Position numbers and translations under genes: made by a program. DNA of 19,753 nucleotides from Candidatus Omnitrophota bacterium (GTDB lineage: Bacteria; Omnitrophota; Gorgyraeia; Aquiviventales; Aquiviventaceae): the NCBI GenBank assembly GCA_020057015.1, contig JAGVGS010000186.1, forward strand, positions 1 to 19,753, read 5' to 3'. Shown here one piece after another: positions 7,111 to 14,477 of the stretch. Position 1 is the stretch's first letter, and each line of letters starts with the position of its first letter. Below the pieces are notes generated by a model that saw only the letters and a program-made list of their open reading frames with translations, had not been told where the DNA came from and made no database searches.

Positions 7111-8241
7111 ATGCCGGTGCTGACAGAAAAACGACCGATATTGAGGAAATTAGAGGGTCTCTTCAATGGGACACAGCGCCCCACCACTATGGCGGCGCAG
7201 CAGGAGGAGCGGGCGCTGCTGAAGCCGCTCTTGATCGCAGGAACCACCGCGCTGTTGGTCTTACTAGGCGCAGAGGGGGTGGCGCGCGGCGTGATGGGGG
7301 TGCTGCCGCTGCCGCACAGCTACACCCATCCGCGCAACCTGATGCTGGACCGAGGCTGGGTGGCGTACACTGCGCCGCGGCTGCATGCGGCCGATGAGAA
7401 GCTCATCATCCTCATTGCCAATTCGCAGGGGTATGGCCGCGAGATGGGCGACCCGCAGCAGATCTATGCCGCGCACCTGCAGCGCCGCCTCAATGCCGCA
7501 GATCGCTCGCATCGCTATCGCGTGGCCAACTGGTCGATGAACGGCGGCATCGCACCCGACATGGTGCTGCTCGCGGCCCGCGCCGCGGCCCATACCCCGG
7601 AGGCGGTGCTGTTCGTCACGTATCGCCACACGGTGCTCGATGTGCGCAGCGACTACCCGGCCTATTTCAGCAACCGGAACCTGCAATATCTCGGCTATGA
7701 GCCCTCGGTGCGCCGGCTGCTCTCCAAGCCCTTCTTGCGGCGGTACTCGCTCTCGCGGCCGCTGGGGTGGCTGACGTCGGCCAGCAGCTTGCTGCAGCTG
7801 CATCACCTGTTCATGGTGCCGGGGCACAAAGGAGTGATCGGCCGCGTCCAGGCGCAGAGTCGCGCGTCCACCAGCAGTGCGGCCCCATCCTACAGAGAAC
7901 AGCCCTGGCACCCCCGCGGCGAGGAGATGCTCTGGGAGATGCACGACACGCTGCGTCGGGGACTGCCTGCGGTGCCGATGGCCTTCGTCAGCATGCCGAT
8001 CGACCTCAGCTTGATGGCGCCTGAAAACCGCAACGTGTTACGCAGCTACGCGCCTCGGCTGCAGGCCATGTTCTTTGGCCGCCCCGGCGTCCATGTGTGG
8101 GATGGGGTGGAGGCGATCCCGCAGGCCTCTTTCTACAGCAACACCCATTTCACCGCTGAGGGCCACGCGCAGTTCGGCGATTGGCTTTTCGATCGCGTGC
8201 AGCCGCTGGTAAGGCCCACCTCGGCCGCGGCGCCTGACTAA
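7111..8241 (+). CDS. SGNH-hydrolase-like membrane-anchored protein paired with MBOAT
   Basis: Likely periplasm-facing SGNH-fold protein that works with the MBOAT acyltransferase encoded next, as AlgX/AlgJ or DltD do in other acylation systems. From the ATG at 7111 it has 376 residues: a polar N-terminus of about 37, one membrane anchor at about 38-53, and a soluble domain. Fold motifs are visible: LIANSQGYG with candidate nucleophile Ser105, WSMNGG (144-146) as the Gly/Asn block, and NTHFTAEGH with His346. The usual Asp three residues before that His is Ser343, so the triad is incomplete or rearranged. ATG 7111 is preferred over 7093 because GGAGAG at 7096-7101 precedes only the former; an ATG at 7189 is also possible. 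The first 25-30 codons are AT-richer than the rest. The stop overlaps the MBOAT start by one base (TAATG). Confidence 0.8.
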   Translation: MPVLTEKRPILRKLEGLFNGTQRPTTMAAQQEERALLKPLLIAGTTALLVLLGAEGVARGVMGVLPLPHSYTHPRNLMLDRGWVAYTAPRLHAADEKLIILIANSQGYGREMGDPQQIYAAHLQRRLNAADRSHRYRVANWSMNGGIAPDMVLLAARAAAHTPEAVLFVTYRHTVLDVRSDYPAYFSNRNLQYLGYEPSVRRLLSKPFLRRYSLSRPLGWLTSASSLLQLHHLFMVPGHKGVIGRVQAQSRASTSSAAPSYREQPWHPRGEEMLWEMHDTLRRGLPAVPMAFVSMPIDLSLMAPENRNVLRSYAPRLQAMFFGRPGVHVWDGVEAIPQASFYSNTHFTAEGHAQFGDWLFDRVQPLVRPTSAAAPD

Positions 8242-9680
8242 TGCTGTTTAACTCCCTCTCGTTTTTGCTCTTCTTTCCCATTGTGCTGCTCGGGCATGCC
8301 CTGCTGAAAGACCGGCCGCTGCGCCTGTGGCTGGTGATCATGAGCTATGTGTTTTATAGCTGGGGGCAGCCGTGGTGGTACGCGGGGCTCCTGTTCTTCA
8401 CCACGGCCGTGGATTATCAAGTGGCCCAGCGCATTGCCCTCGCCCGATCGCCCCGCGCCCGCAAGGGTTGGCTGATGATCAGCGTGATCGGCAACCTGAG
8501 CGTGCTGGGCCTGTTCAAGTATTTGGAGTACCTGATGGCGCTCACCAACCGCTTCAGCGGCTGGCTGCATTTGGGCTTCTCGGTGCCGGTGCCGGACTTG
8601 CCGCTGCCGGTGGGGATCAGTTTTTACACCTTCCAAACGATGTCGTACACCATCGATGTCTACCGCGGCAAGCTCGCCCCGGCCCGCAGTTTTCTCAACC
8701 TGGCCCTCTATGTGGCGTTCTTCCCGCAGCTGGTGGCCGGCCCGATCGAGCGCGCAGGCAACCTGCTGCACCAGCTCTCGCAGAAAATGGCGCGCACCAG
8801 CGAGGACGTGCTGCTGGGCCTCACGCGCATTTTTTGGGGCTTAGCCAAGAAGGTGGTGGCCGCCGAATGGCTGGGCATCGTCGTGAACCGCGTCTACGGG
8901 CACCACGAGACCGCGACGACCTGGGACCTCTTGCTGGCGACCTACGGTTTCGCGTTCCAGGTCTATCTCGACTTTTCCGCCTACTCGGACATTGCCATTG
9001 GGCTCTCGCGCACGATGGGCATCCGCTTGGTGGAGAATTTCCGCACGCCGTACCTGGCGCGCACGATGTCGGAATACTGGAACCGCTGGCACATCAGCCT
9101 CTCCACCTGGCTGCGGGATTATCTCTATTTCCCGCTGGGCGGCTCGCGCAAGGGGGCGTGGCGCACGGTGCTGAACATTTTCCTGGTGATGATGCTCGGC
9201 GGGCTCTGGCACGGGGCCTCGAACACGTTCCTCCTGTGGGGTCTCTGGATCGGGCTGGGGATCGCCCTCTACCATCTGTATCGCATTTACATCCTCGGCG
9301 GCGTGAAAGATGACCCCGAGCGCCCGCTGGCCTGGCGCGATCTGGTGCCCATCATCCTCACGTTTCATTGGATGGTGCTCTCGCGCGTCTTTTTCCGGGC
9401 CCATTCCGGCGAGCAGGCGTTCCACATTCTCGGCAAGTTCTTCACCCAGCCCTGGGGGCCGGTGCATTTTGACGTGCCGCTCTGCGACGTCTGGCGCGCC
9501 GTCGGATTCATGGCGTTAGCCATGGTCGCCCAGCTAGCCCGGCGCCTCGGCTGGCGCACGACCTGGCCGGCGCAGGGCTATTCGCCGGTGCTCGCGGGCG
9601 CGCTCTGGGGCCTCCTCGCCACGGCAATCTTGCTGCTGTTCGCCCCCACGCAATCCCAGTTCATCTACTTCCAGTTCTGA
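8241..9680 (+). CDS. MBOAT family O-acyltransferase (AlgI/DltB-like)
   Basis: Polytopic membrane-bound O-acyltransferase of 479 residues, a usual length for AlgI/DltB/PatA-type proteins that move acyl groups across the membrane onto cell-envelope polymers. Signatures in order: LPVGISFYTFQTMSYTIDVY (122-141), FFPQLVAGPIER (160-171), VYLDFSAYSDIAIGLSR (241-257), the conserved WNRWHISLSTWLRDYLYFP block with His284, and MLGGLWHGAS with His324, the pair usually needed for catalysis. About ten or more hydrophobic segments are spread along the chain. The gene overlaps the SGNH gene by one base and has no Shine-Dalgarno of its own, so it is expected to be translated by coupling. The acyl donor and the acceptor polymer cannot be read from the sequence; no alginate or teichoic-acid biosynthesis gene is nearby. 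Confidence 0.93.
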   Translation: MLFNSLSFLLFFPIVLLGHALLKDRPLRLWLVIMSYVFYSWGQPWWYAGLLFFTTAVDYQVAQRIALARSPRARKGWLMISVIGNLSVLGLFKYLEYLMALTNRFSGWLHLGFSVPVPDLPLPVGISFYTFQTMSYTIDVYRGKLAPARSFLNLALYVAFFPQLVAGPIERAGNLLHQLSQKMARTSEDVLLGLTRIFWGLAKKVVAAEWLGIVVNRVYGHHETATTWDLLLATYGFAFQVYLDFSAYSDIAIGLSRTMGIRLVENFRTPYLARTMSEYWNRWHISLSTWLRDYLYFPLGGSRKGAWRTVLNIFLVMMLGGLWHGASNTFLLWGLWIGLGIALYHLYRIYILGGVKDDPERPLAWRDLVPIILTFHWMVLSRVFFRAHSGEQAFHILGKFFTQPWGPVHFDVPLCDVWRAVGFMALAMVAQLARRLGWRTTWPAQGYSPVLAGALWGLLATAILLLFAPTQSQFIYFQF

Positions 9681-9722
9681 CCTGACGCCTCGCGCGTCGT
9701 CCTTGCGGCCCCTCCGCCTTGC

Positions 9723-9731
9723 TGATACGCT
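9723..9731 (+). promoter_or_regulatory. Extended -10 box, predicted leaderless start of the MFS gene
   Basis: TGATACGCT fits TGnTAnnnT and ends 9 nt before ATG 9741. With transcription starting about 7 nt after the box, the leader would be about 0-3 nt. No Shine-Dalgarno is seen. Confidence 0.45.
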
Positions 9732-9740
9732 CGAAGCGCG

Positions 9741-10994
9741 ATGCCCAGCGCCCGCGCCCATCCGTTTGCCGAAGCGCTGAAGCTGCGCGATGTCCGGCTG
9801 TTTCTCGCCTCCGTGGCGTTTTTTACCCTCGCCAGCCGGGCGGTGCTGGTGACGATCGGCTTTCAGGTCTATCGCCTCACGCGCGATCCAGCGGCCCTCG
9901 GGTGGCTGGGGCTGGTGGAAGCGATCCCCGCCATCTCGCTGGTCCTCTTCGGCGGCTACGCGGCCGACCATGTCAACCGGCGCGCCATCTTGCTGCTGAC
10001 CCGTGCGGTTTCCTGCGCGTGCGGTGCGGCTCTCATCTTACTCTCGCGCGCTGACCACCAAGCCCCCCTGGCCGGACTGTATGGCGTGATCTTTGTGGCC
10101 GGTATCGCCCGGGGATTTGCCGATCCGGCTGCGACCGCCTTTGAAGCGCAGCTGGTGCCCAAGGCACTCACCGTCAATGCCGCCTCCTGGATTACCAGCG
10201 TGTGGATCAGCTGCGCCGTGGTAGGACCAGCCCTGATCGGCTTTGCGTTTGAGGTGTGGGGGGCGGCGGGCTCCTACGGGCTGATCACGGCGGGTTTTGT
10301 GCTCTCCTGGGCGTGCATGGCGCTGATTGGCCCGAAGCCTCAGCCCCGGCCGCTGCGGCAGGAGCCGATGCTGCAGAGCATCGGCATCGGCTGGCGCTTT
10401 GTCTGGGCGCATCAGCCGCTGCGGGGTGCCTTGGCGCTGGATCTCTTCGCGGTGCTCTTTGGCGGCGCCGTGGCGCTGCTGCCGATCTATGCCGAGGACA
10501 TCTTAAAGGTGGGTGCGAGGGGCCTGGGGCTGTTGAACGCTGCCCCCGCCCTAGGGGCGTTGGGCGTGACGCTGTGGGCCACCTATCGGCCGCCGATTAG
10601 CCGCGCCGGGCGCAACTTGCTGCTCGCGGTCACGGGGTTTGGGCTGAGCATGCTGGTCTTCGCGTTCTCAACGCATTTTTGGCTCTCGATGGCCGCGTTG
10701 TGCTGCAGCGGGGTGTTCGATGGGGTGAGCATGGTAATCCGCCGCTCGATGGTGCGCTTGCTCTCGCCGGATGCGCTGCGCGGGCGCATCGCCGCTGCCA
10801 ACTGGGTGTTTATCAGCGCGTCGAATGAGCTGGGGGCTTTTGAAAGCGGTATGCTGGCGGCCTGGATCGGCACGGTGCCGTGCGTCGCGGTGGGCGGGCT
10901 CCTCACGCTGGGCGTGGCGGCCCTCACGGCGCGCTTGGCACCGCAGCTGCGGCGCTTGCGTTTTGATCTGCAGACGCTGGAGCGTAAGCTCTGA
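9741..10994 (+). CDS. Major facilitator superfamily transporter (MFS_3, EntS-like)
   Basis: A 417-residue MFS protein, probably a proton-driven efflux pump. It has about 10-12 hydrophobic helices, a cytoplasmic loop motif A GGYAADHVNRR (71-81), and the second-half loop feature VRLLSPDALRGRIAAANWVF, which is typical of the MFS_3 group that includes the enterobactin exporter EntS and macrolide pumps. The substrate is unknown; no siderophore genes are in the window, so an EntS role is not supported. There is no Shine-Dalgarno; instead a TGnTAnnnT box ends 9 nt before the ATG, suggesting a leaderless transcript that makes this gene separate from the MBOAT unit 60 bases upstream. The C-terminal 20 residues form a charged tail. 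Confidence 0.88.
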   Translation: MPSARAHPFAEALKLRDVRLFLASVAFFTLASRAVLVTIGFQVYRLTRDPAALGWLGLVEAIPAISLVLFGGYAADHVNRRAILLLTRAVSCACGAALILLSRADHQAPLAGLYGVIFVAGIARGFADPAATAFEAQLVPKALTVNAASWITSVWISCAVVGPALIGFAFEVWGAAGSYGLITAGFVLSWACMALIGPKPQPRPLRQEPMLQSIGIGWRFVWAHQPLRGALALDLFAVLFGGAVALLPIYAEDILKVGARGLGLLNAAPALGALGVTLWATYRPPISRAGRNLLLAVTGFGLSMLVFAFSTHFWLSMAALCCSGVFDGVSMVIRRSMVRLLSPDALRGRIAAANWVFISASNELGAFESGMLAAWIGTVPCVAVGGLLTLGVAALTARLAPQLRRLRFDLQTLERKL

Positions 10995-11022
10995 GCCGAC
11001 TCTAAGGGCAGGGGGCTACGAC

Positions 11023-11029
11023 AAGGAGG
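11023..11029 (+). promoter_or_regulatory. Ribosome binding site that fixes the DoxX gene start
   Basis: AAGGAGG is a near-perfect anti-16S match five bases before ATG 11035. An in-frame GTG directly before that ATG is a possible alternative. The in-frame opening further upstream overlaps the MFS gene and is rejected. Confidence 0.7.
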
Positions 11030-11034
11030 GCGTG

Positions 11035-11439
11035 ATGAGTGCCGGCGGTACGAAGTGGCAGGACCTGGGGTTGCTCTGGCTGCGGGGGTTGATGGGAGCG
11101 GGCATCGCGTACCACGGCTACGGCAAGGTCTTCGGCGAGCACATGGCGCAGATGGTGCAGGGCGTCGGGCAGATGGGGTTTCCGATGCCGGCAGTCTTCG
11201 CGTGGGCCGCGGCCCTCTCGGAATTCCTGGGCGGCCTGCTGATTATGGTGGGGTTTCAGACGCGCGCCGCCGCCGGGGCAATCTTTCTGACGATGAGTGT
11301 GGCTGCCTTCAGGGTCCATGCCGCGGATCCGTTCAAGGTGAAAGAACTGGCGCTGGCCTATTGGACCATGGCGGGCGCGCTGATGCTGCTGGGCGGGGGC
11401 GCGTACACGCTGGATGCCGGCCTGAAATCGAAGCGCTAA
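11035..11439 (+). CDS. DoxX family membrane protein
   Basis: A 134-residue four-helix membrane protein of the DoxX/SURF4-like family. It carries the diagnostic first-helix pattern LRGLMGAGIAYHGYGKVFG (16-34; consensus LRxxxGxxFxxHGxxK) and the later EFLGGLLIMVGFQTR stretch (63-77), with further helices at about 78-92 and 107-125. The family includes a thiosulfate:quinone oxidoreductase subunit and redox-related proteins, but most members are uncharacterised. The start is fixed by AAGGAGG five bases upstream of ATG 11035; longer in-frame extensions would run back into the MFS gene. Its 40-base spacing suggests co-transcription with the MFS gene. Its stop overlaps the stop of the convergent GT87 gene by four bases. 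Confidence 0.88.
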   Translation: MSAGGTKWQDLGLLWLRGLMGAGIAYHGYGKVFGEHMAQMVQGVGQMGFPMPAVFAWAAALSEFLGGLLIMVGFQTRAAAGAIFLTMSVAAFRVHAADPFKVKELALAYWTMAGALMLLGGGAYTLDAGLKSKR

Positions 11440-12971
11440 CGACGAAGTGAGTCGGCGGTGGTTGCGGCTTGTGCGCGCGTGGCGTAGCCCAGGATAAGGG
11501 CGAGCAGCGCGCCAAAGAAGATATGCGAGAGCAATAAGTTCCACCCCGGCAGAGCGGCCAGGGGCCTCAAGAAGAACCCGTATTGCGCCGTGAGGATGAC
11601 GCTTAACAGCAACAGCCCCAGGCGCCAGGGACTGCGGGCGCAGACCGGCAGCAACAGCGCGTAGAGCGGCAGCAAGATGCCGTAATGATGGGTCCATGCG
11701 ATCGGGGAGGCCAGCGTCGCCGCCAGGAGCATGAGCGCGAAATCGAGCGCCTGCCCGCGGCCGCGCCGCAGCGGCCACAGGGCGCTGAGCAGCAAGAGCG
11801 CCGAAGTGGCCAGCGTCCCGACGTAGACGGCCTGGTGAAAGGGCGCATACTGCGTGAAGGAAAACGTTAAGCTATCGCCCGTGTGCCAGAAGCGATGCAG
11901 CAAGCCATTCACGGATTGGTTCGGGAAGTAGCTTTCCCCCCGCCGGCCGATGTCGCCCAGCAGCCGCGCGTATTCGACATGGTACGCCCAGCCAAAGCGC
12001 CAAATGGCGAGTGCGGTGCCCACGAGCCATGTGGCCGCGCTGGCCCGCACGAAGGGCCATTCGCAGCGCAGTGCGCCCCAGAGCAGCAAGATCGCGTACT
12101 GGGGTTTCACCAGGGCGCAACAGCCCACCAACACGCCGGCGGTGCCGCGCCGGCCGCGCAGCCAATACCACACCGCCGCGGTCAGGATGGCGTTCAGCCA
12201 GGTCTGAATTTGCCCGCTGCCGTAAGAATAGATCGCGGGGAAAAAGGTCAGCGTGCCCAGCAGCGCCAGCAGCCCGCGCGCCCCCTGCTCGGCCGGCGCT
12301 GCGGGCTGCAGGACGACCGAGAGGATGCGATACAGATACCATGCCATCAAGAGCAGTGCGCCCCAAGAGAGGGCTTCGGCGAAGCCGGTGAGGTTGTACT
12401 GCCCGCGGAACGCGGTCGTGGGCGAGGCCCACACCAGCACATCCCCAATCCACAAAGCCGCGGGCGGATACTGAAATTTGGCCTGCTGCAGCACGGACGC
12501 ATACAGCGGCTCGAAGGGGTGCTCCTGCAGGCGTGTGTACGCGATCATCAAGGGCATCCACGTGTCATCCGCCTCCCAGTTCATGATGAAGTCGCCGGTA
12601 TTCGTGAGCGGGGTCGGCTCGGCCGCGGGCCCGAAGAGTTGCGGCACGAGCAGGCTCGTGGCGAAGATCTGCGCGAACAGGAAGGCGGCACTGCGGCGCG
12701 TGAGCGGCTGCAGATGCCGGCGCTGCGTCAGAAAGTAGCTCCCGAGGAGTGCCACGAACAGCCAGGCAAGCGCGGCGCGGGCCAGGCGATCCCAGTGGTG
12801 GTGGTAGTCGTCCCAGGTGGGCGTGAGGTTTGCGGCGGGTGCGGTCTGTAGGAGGCGCTGATACGGCTTGACCAGCAGCCGCCAGCCGTCACGGCCGCAC
12901 CAATGCCCCAGGAGAAAGAGGACGACTAAGAGGCCGAGCACCCAGCGATGGGGGGTGTGGGTAGACACCAT
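11436..12971 (-). CDS. GT87-family (DUF2029) membrane glycosyltransferase
   Basis: A 511-residue polytopic GT-C glycosyltransferase of the GT87 type, enzymes that use polyprenyl-phosphate sugars at the outer face of the cytoplasmic membrane. Visible family features: an early extracytoplasmic acidic loop NTGDFIMNWEADDTW (124-138) with candidate catalytic Asp/Glu, FQYPPAALW (167-174), YSYGSGQIQ (248-256), CALVKPQYAILL (285-296), the family block SYFPNQSVNGLLHRF (347-361) and ASPIAWTHHY (421-430). About 11-13 hydrophobic helices are present. The frame stays open upstream to 13139 but that region is a shadow of the preceding gene; the ATG at 12971 begins a normal first helix and lies 17 bases after the preceding stop, so the two genes form an operon. 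Characterised homologues are mannosyl- or arabinosyltransferases of mycobacteria; the sugar here is unknown. Confidence 0.87.
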   Translation of the reverse strand: MVSTHTPHRWVLGLLVVLFLLGHWCGRDGWRLLVKPYQRLLQTAPAANLTPTWDDYHHHWDRLARAALAWLFVALLGSYFLTQRRHLQPLTRRSAAFLFAQIFATSLLVPQLFGPAAEPTPLTNTGDFIMNWEADDTWMPLMIAYTRLQEHPFEPLYASVLQQAKFQYPPAALWIGDVLVWASPTTAFRGQYNLTGFAEALSWGALLLMAWYLYRILSVVLQPAAPAEQGARGLLALLGTLTFFPAIYSYGSGQIQTWLNAILTAAVWYWLRGRRGTAGVLVGCCALVKPQYAILLLWGALRCEWPFVRASAATWLVGTALAIWRFGWAYHVEYARLLGDIGRRGESYFPNQSVNGLLHRFWHTGDSLTFSFTQYAPFHQAVYVGTLATSALLLLSALWPLRRGRGQALDFALMLLAATLASPIAWTHHYGILLPLYALLLPVCARSPWRLGLLLLSVILTAQYGFFLRPLAALPGWNLLLSHIFFGALLALILGYATRAQAATTADSLRR

Positions 12972-12987
12972 CAGGGCGCTCTGCCGG

Positions 12988-14403
12988 CTAGCGCGCCCAC
13001 TTGGGGGGCTCGATAGCGGGGGTGGGACTGGTTGCCCCGGCACGTACCGCAGGATCCAGCAGCCGGCCGCGGATGGCATCCTCGCTGTTGACGAATAACA
13101 TGGCATTATCCAACTGTTGGAGATTATTGATCGCAGCACAGAGAATCAGCGCAACCAGCAGCGCGCGCACGAGTCCTCGAGGTTTCGCAAAACAGCTCCA
13201 CCCCACCACGATCAACAGAAACGGCAGCCAGTGCATCGAGTAGAGAAAGACTTCGCCGCCACCGTAGATCGTATGCAGTGTCAGCTGGCCTAGGAGCATG
13301 GCCCACACGATTTGACGCAGCGTGGTGAAGCCCTGCACCCGCCGCTGGGCGGCGATCCCCAACCCCAAGAGCGCTGTCCACAGCGCACAGCCGAGGAGCC
13401 CCCAGAGACTGGCCGAGCCAGGGGCCATCTGCTGGAATGTCATAGCCAGGACGTGCGGATGATCGAAACCCTCCACGACCCGGAAAGCCGGCGCAATGAT
13501 CGTGTGATAGAAGAAGGAGTTCAGGATATGCAGCGCCCCCCCGGAACTGGCCTGGAAGATGTATTCATGCGCATACTCTGGAAAGCCGATCTTAAACGTC
13601 GGGAAGATGAACATGTTGATCACACAGAGAAGCCCGACCGATCCGAAGGCCGAGAGCGTGATCCACAGCGCCCGGCGCCATGCGAACGTGGCAAACGCAA
13701 TGAACATGCCGAGCATCCAATTGGTGACGCTGATCGCCATAGTGAGCGCGCTGGTGAGGATATACCAGCGTGTCCGCAGCGGGCGGTATTCAGCGACCGC
13801 CACGATGATCATCGCCAGCAGCAGCGTGACCGACCCCAGAGCCCAGCTCTCTGGTAGGACGAACCAGAGCAAGCCGCTGGCGCTGACGCCGCCCAGCAGC
13901 GTCAGCAAGAACGCGTCCAGTTGCGTATGGCGGATCAGACGCAGGAGGTAGTAGCAGGCGCTGACCCACGCGCCGGCCACCAGACCCAGCACCACCCGGA
14001 CCGCGGCATACATCGGCAGGCCGGTCAGCCAGTGCACGATGAAGACGGGAAAAAAGGCATAGGAGAGCAGCGGATGCATAAACGAGCGGTCGCGCGTGTC
14101 GCTCAAGCGATCGGCCATGTGCATCATGTAGCGCGGGGAGTCGCCGTCGAACCAGACGTCGAAATAGTCTTCCCCCGCGAGAAACCAATCAGGCAGCCGT
14201 TGGGCCTGCCCCCAGATCAGGAGGAAGAACAGGACCCCCAATCCGATAGGCAGTACGTAATCTGCAGCAGCAAAGCGCGGCCACGATGGACGAGCAGCCG
14301 CCGCGGCACGCCGGTGCTTGCTGGTATGGCCATTGGCGATGAGCAGGGTACTGGCCAATGTGGACCGCACAGGCTTTATGCGGCGCTGTGTATGCGTAGG
14401 CAT
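12988..14403 (-). CDS. Polytopic membrane protein, probable GT-C-type glycosyltransferase
   Basis: I do not recognise a named family with certainty. The 471-residue protein has a basic N-terminal tail of about 45 residues, then about ten transmembrane helices. The first periplasmic loop carries an acidic patch VWFDGDSPRYMMHMADR (83-99) and then a MHPLLSY element (109-115). This loop-1 acid plus downstream His-Pro layout is typical of GT-C enzymes such as GT39/GT83 relatives that use lipid-phosphate sugars. A soluble C-terminal tail of about 40 residues ends PPKWAR. It is first in a two-gene unit with the GT87 enzyme (17-base spacing), which supports a shared role in decorating a surface glycan or lipid. 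A TATACT box lies 22 bases before the ATG and no Shine-Dalgarno is visible. The alternative is a polymerase or flippase of the same pathway. Confidence 0.72.
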   Translation of the reverse strand: MPTHTQRRIKPVRSTLASTLLIANGHTSKHRRAAAAARPSWPRFAAADYVLPIGLGVLFFLLIWGQAQRLPDWFLAGEDYFDVWFDGDSPRYMMHMADRLSDTRDRSFMHPLLSYAFFPVFIVHWLTGLPMYAAVRVVLGLVAGAWVSACYYLLRLIRHTQLDAFLLTLLGGVSASGLLWFVLPESWALGSVTLLLAMIIVAVAEYRPLRTRWYILTSALTMAISVTNWMLGMFIAFATFAWRRALWITLSAFGSVGLLCVINMFIFPTFKIGFPEYAHEYIFQASSGGALHILNSFFYHTIIAPAFRVVEGFDHPHVLAMTFQQMAPGSASLWGLLGCALWTALLGLGIAAQRRVQGFTTLRQIVWAMLLGQLTLHTIYGGGEVFLYSMHWLPFLLIVVGWSCFAKPRGLVRALLVALILCAAINNLQQLDNAMLFVNSEDAIRGRLLDPAVRAGATSPTPAIEPPKWAR

Positions 14404-14425
14404 GGGTTATGTGGTGTTAAGTGAA

Positions 14426-14431
14426 AGTATA
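14426..14431 (-). promoter_or_regulatory. Candidate -10 box for the GT-C/GT87 operon
   Basis: TATACT on the minus strand (inside GGTATACTTT), 22 bases before ATG 14403, in a locally AT-rich stretch of a 74-base spacer. This would give a leader of about 15 nt without Shine-Dalgarno. It implies the operon has its own promoter downstream of the aminopeptidase gene. Confidence 0.45.
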
Positions 14432-14477
14432 CCTGACGCTGTAGGGGGGTTGAGAAGGGGAGGGCGCGGAAAAACGG

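Noticed and set aside
8372..9313. 313-residue open frame inside the MBOAT gene on the same strand
   Set aside because: It runs out of frame through catalytic MBOAT motifs, has no ribosome site, and its product has no recognisable domain.
9741..10994. Siderophore (enterobactin) export role for the MFS gene
   Set aside because: Similarity is at the MFS_3 group level only and no siderophore genes are in the window.
11883..12851. 322-residue open frame antisense to the GT87 gene
   Set aside because: The GT87 frame on the other strand has clear family motifs and helices. The antisense frame is low-complexity, rich in Pro, Arg and Gln, as expected from GC-rich shadow frames.
12972..13139. In-frame N-terminal extension of the GT87 gene
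   Set aside because: It overlaps the end of the upstream membrane-protein gene in another frame and would place a non-hydrophobic stretch before the first helix.
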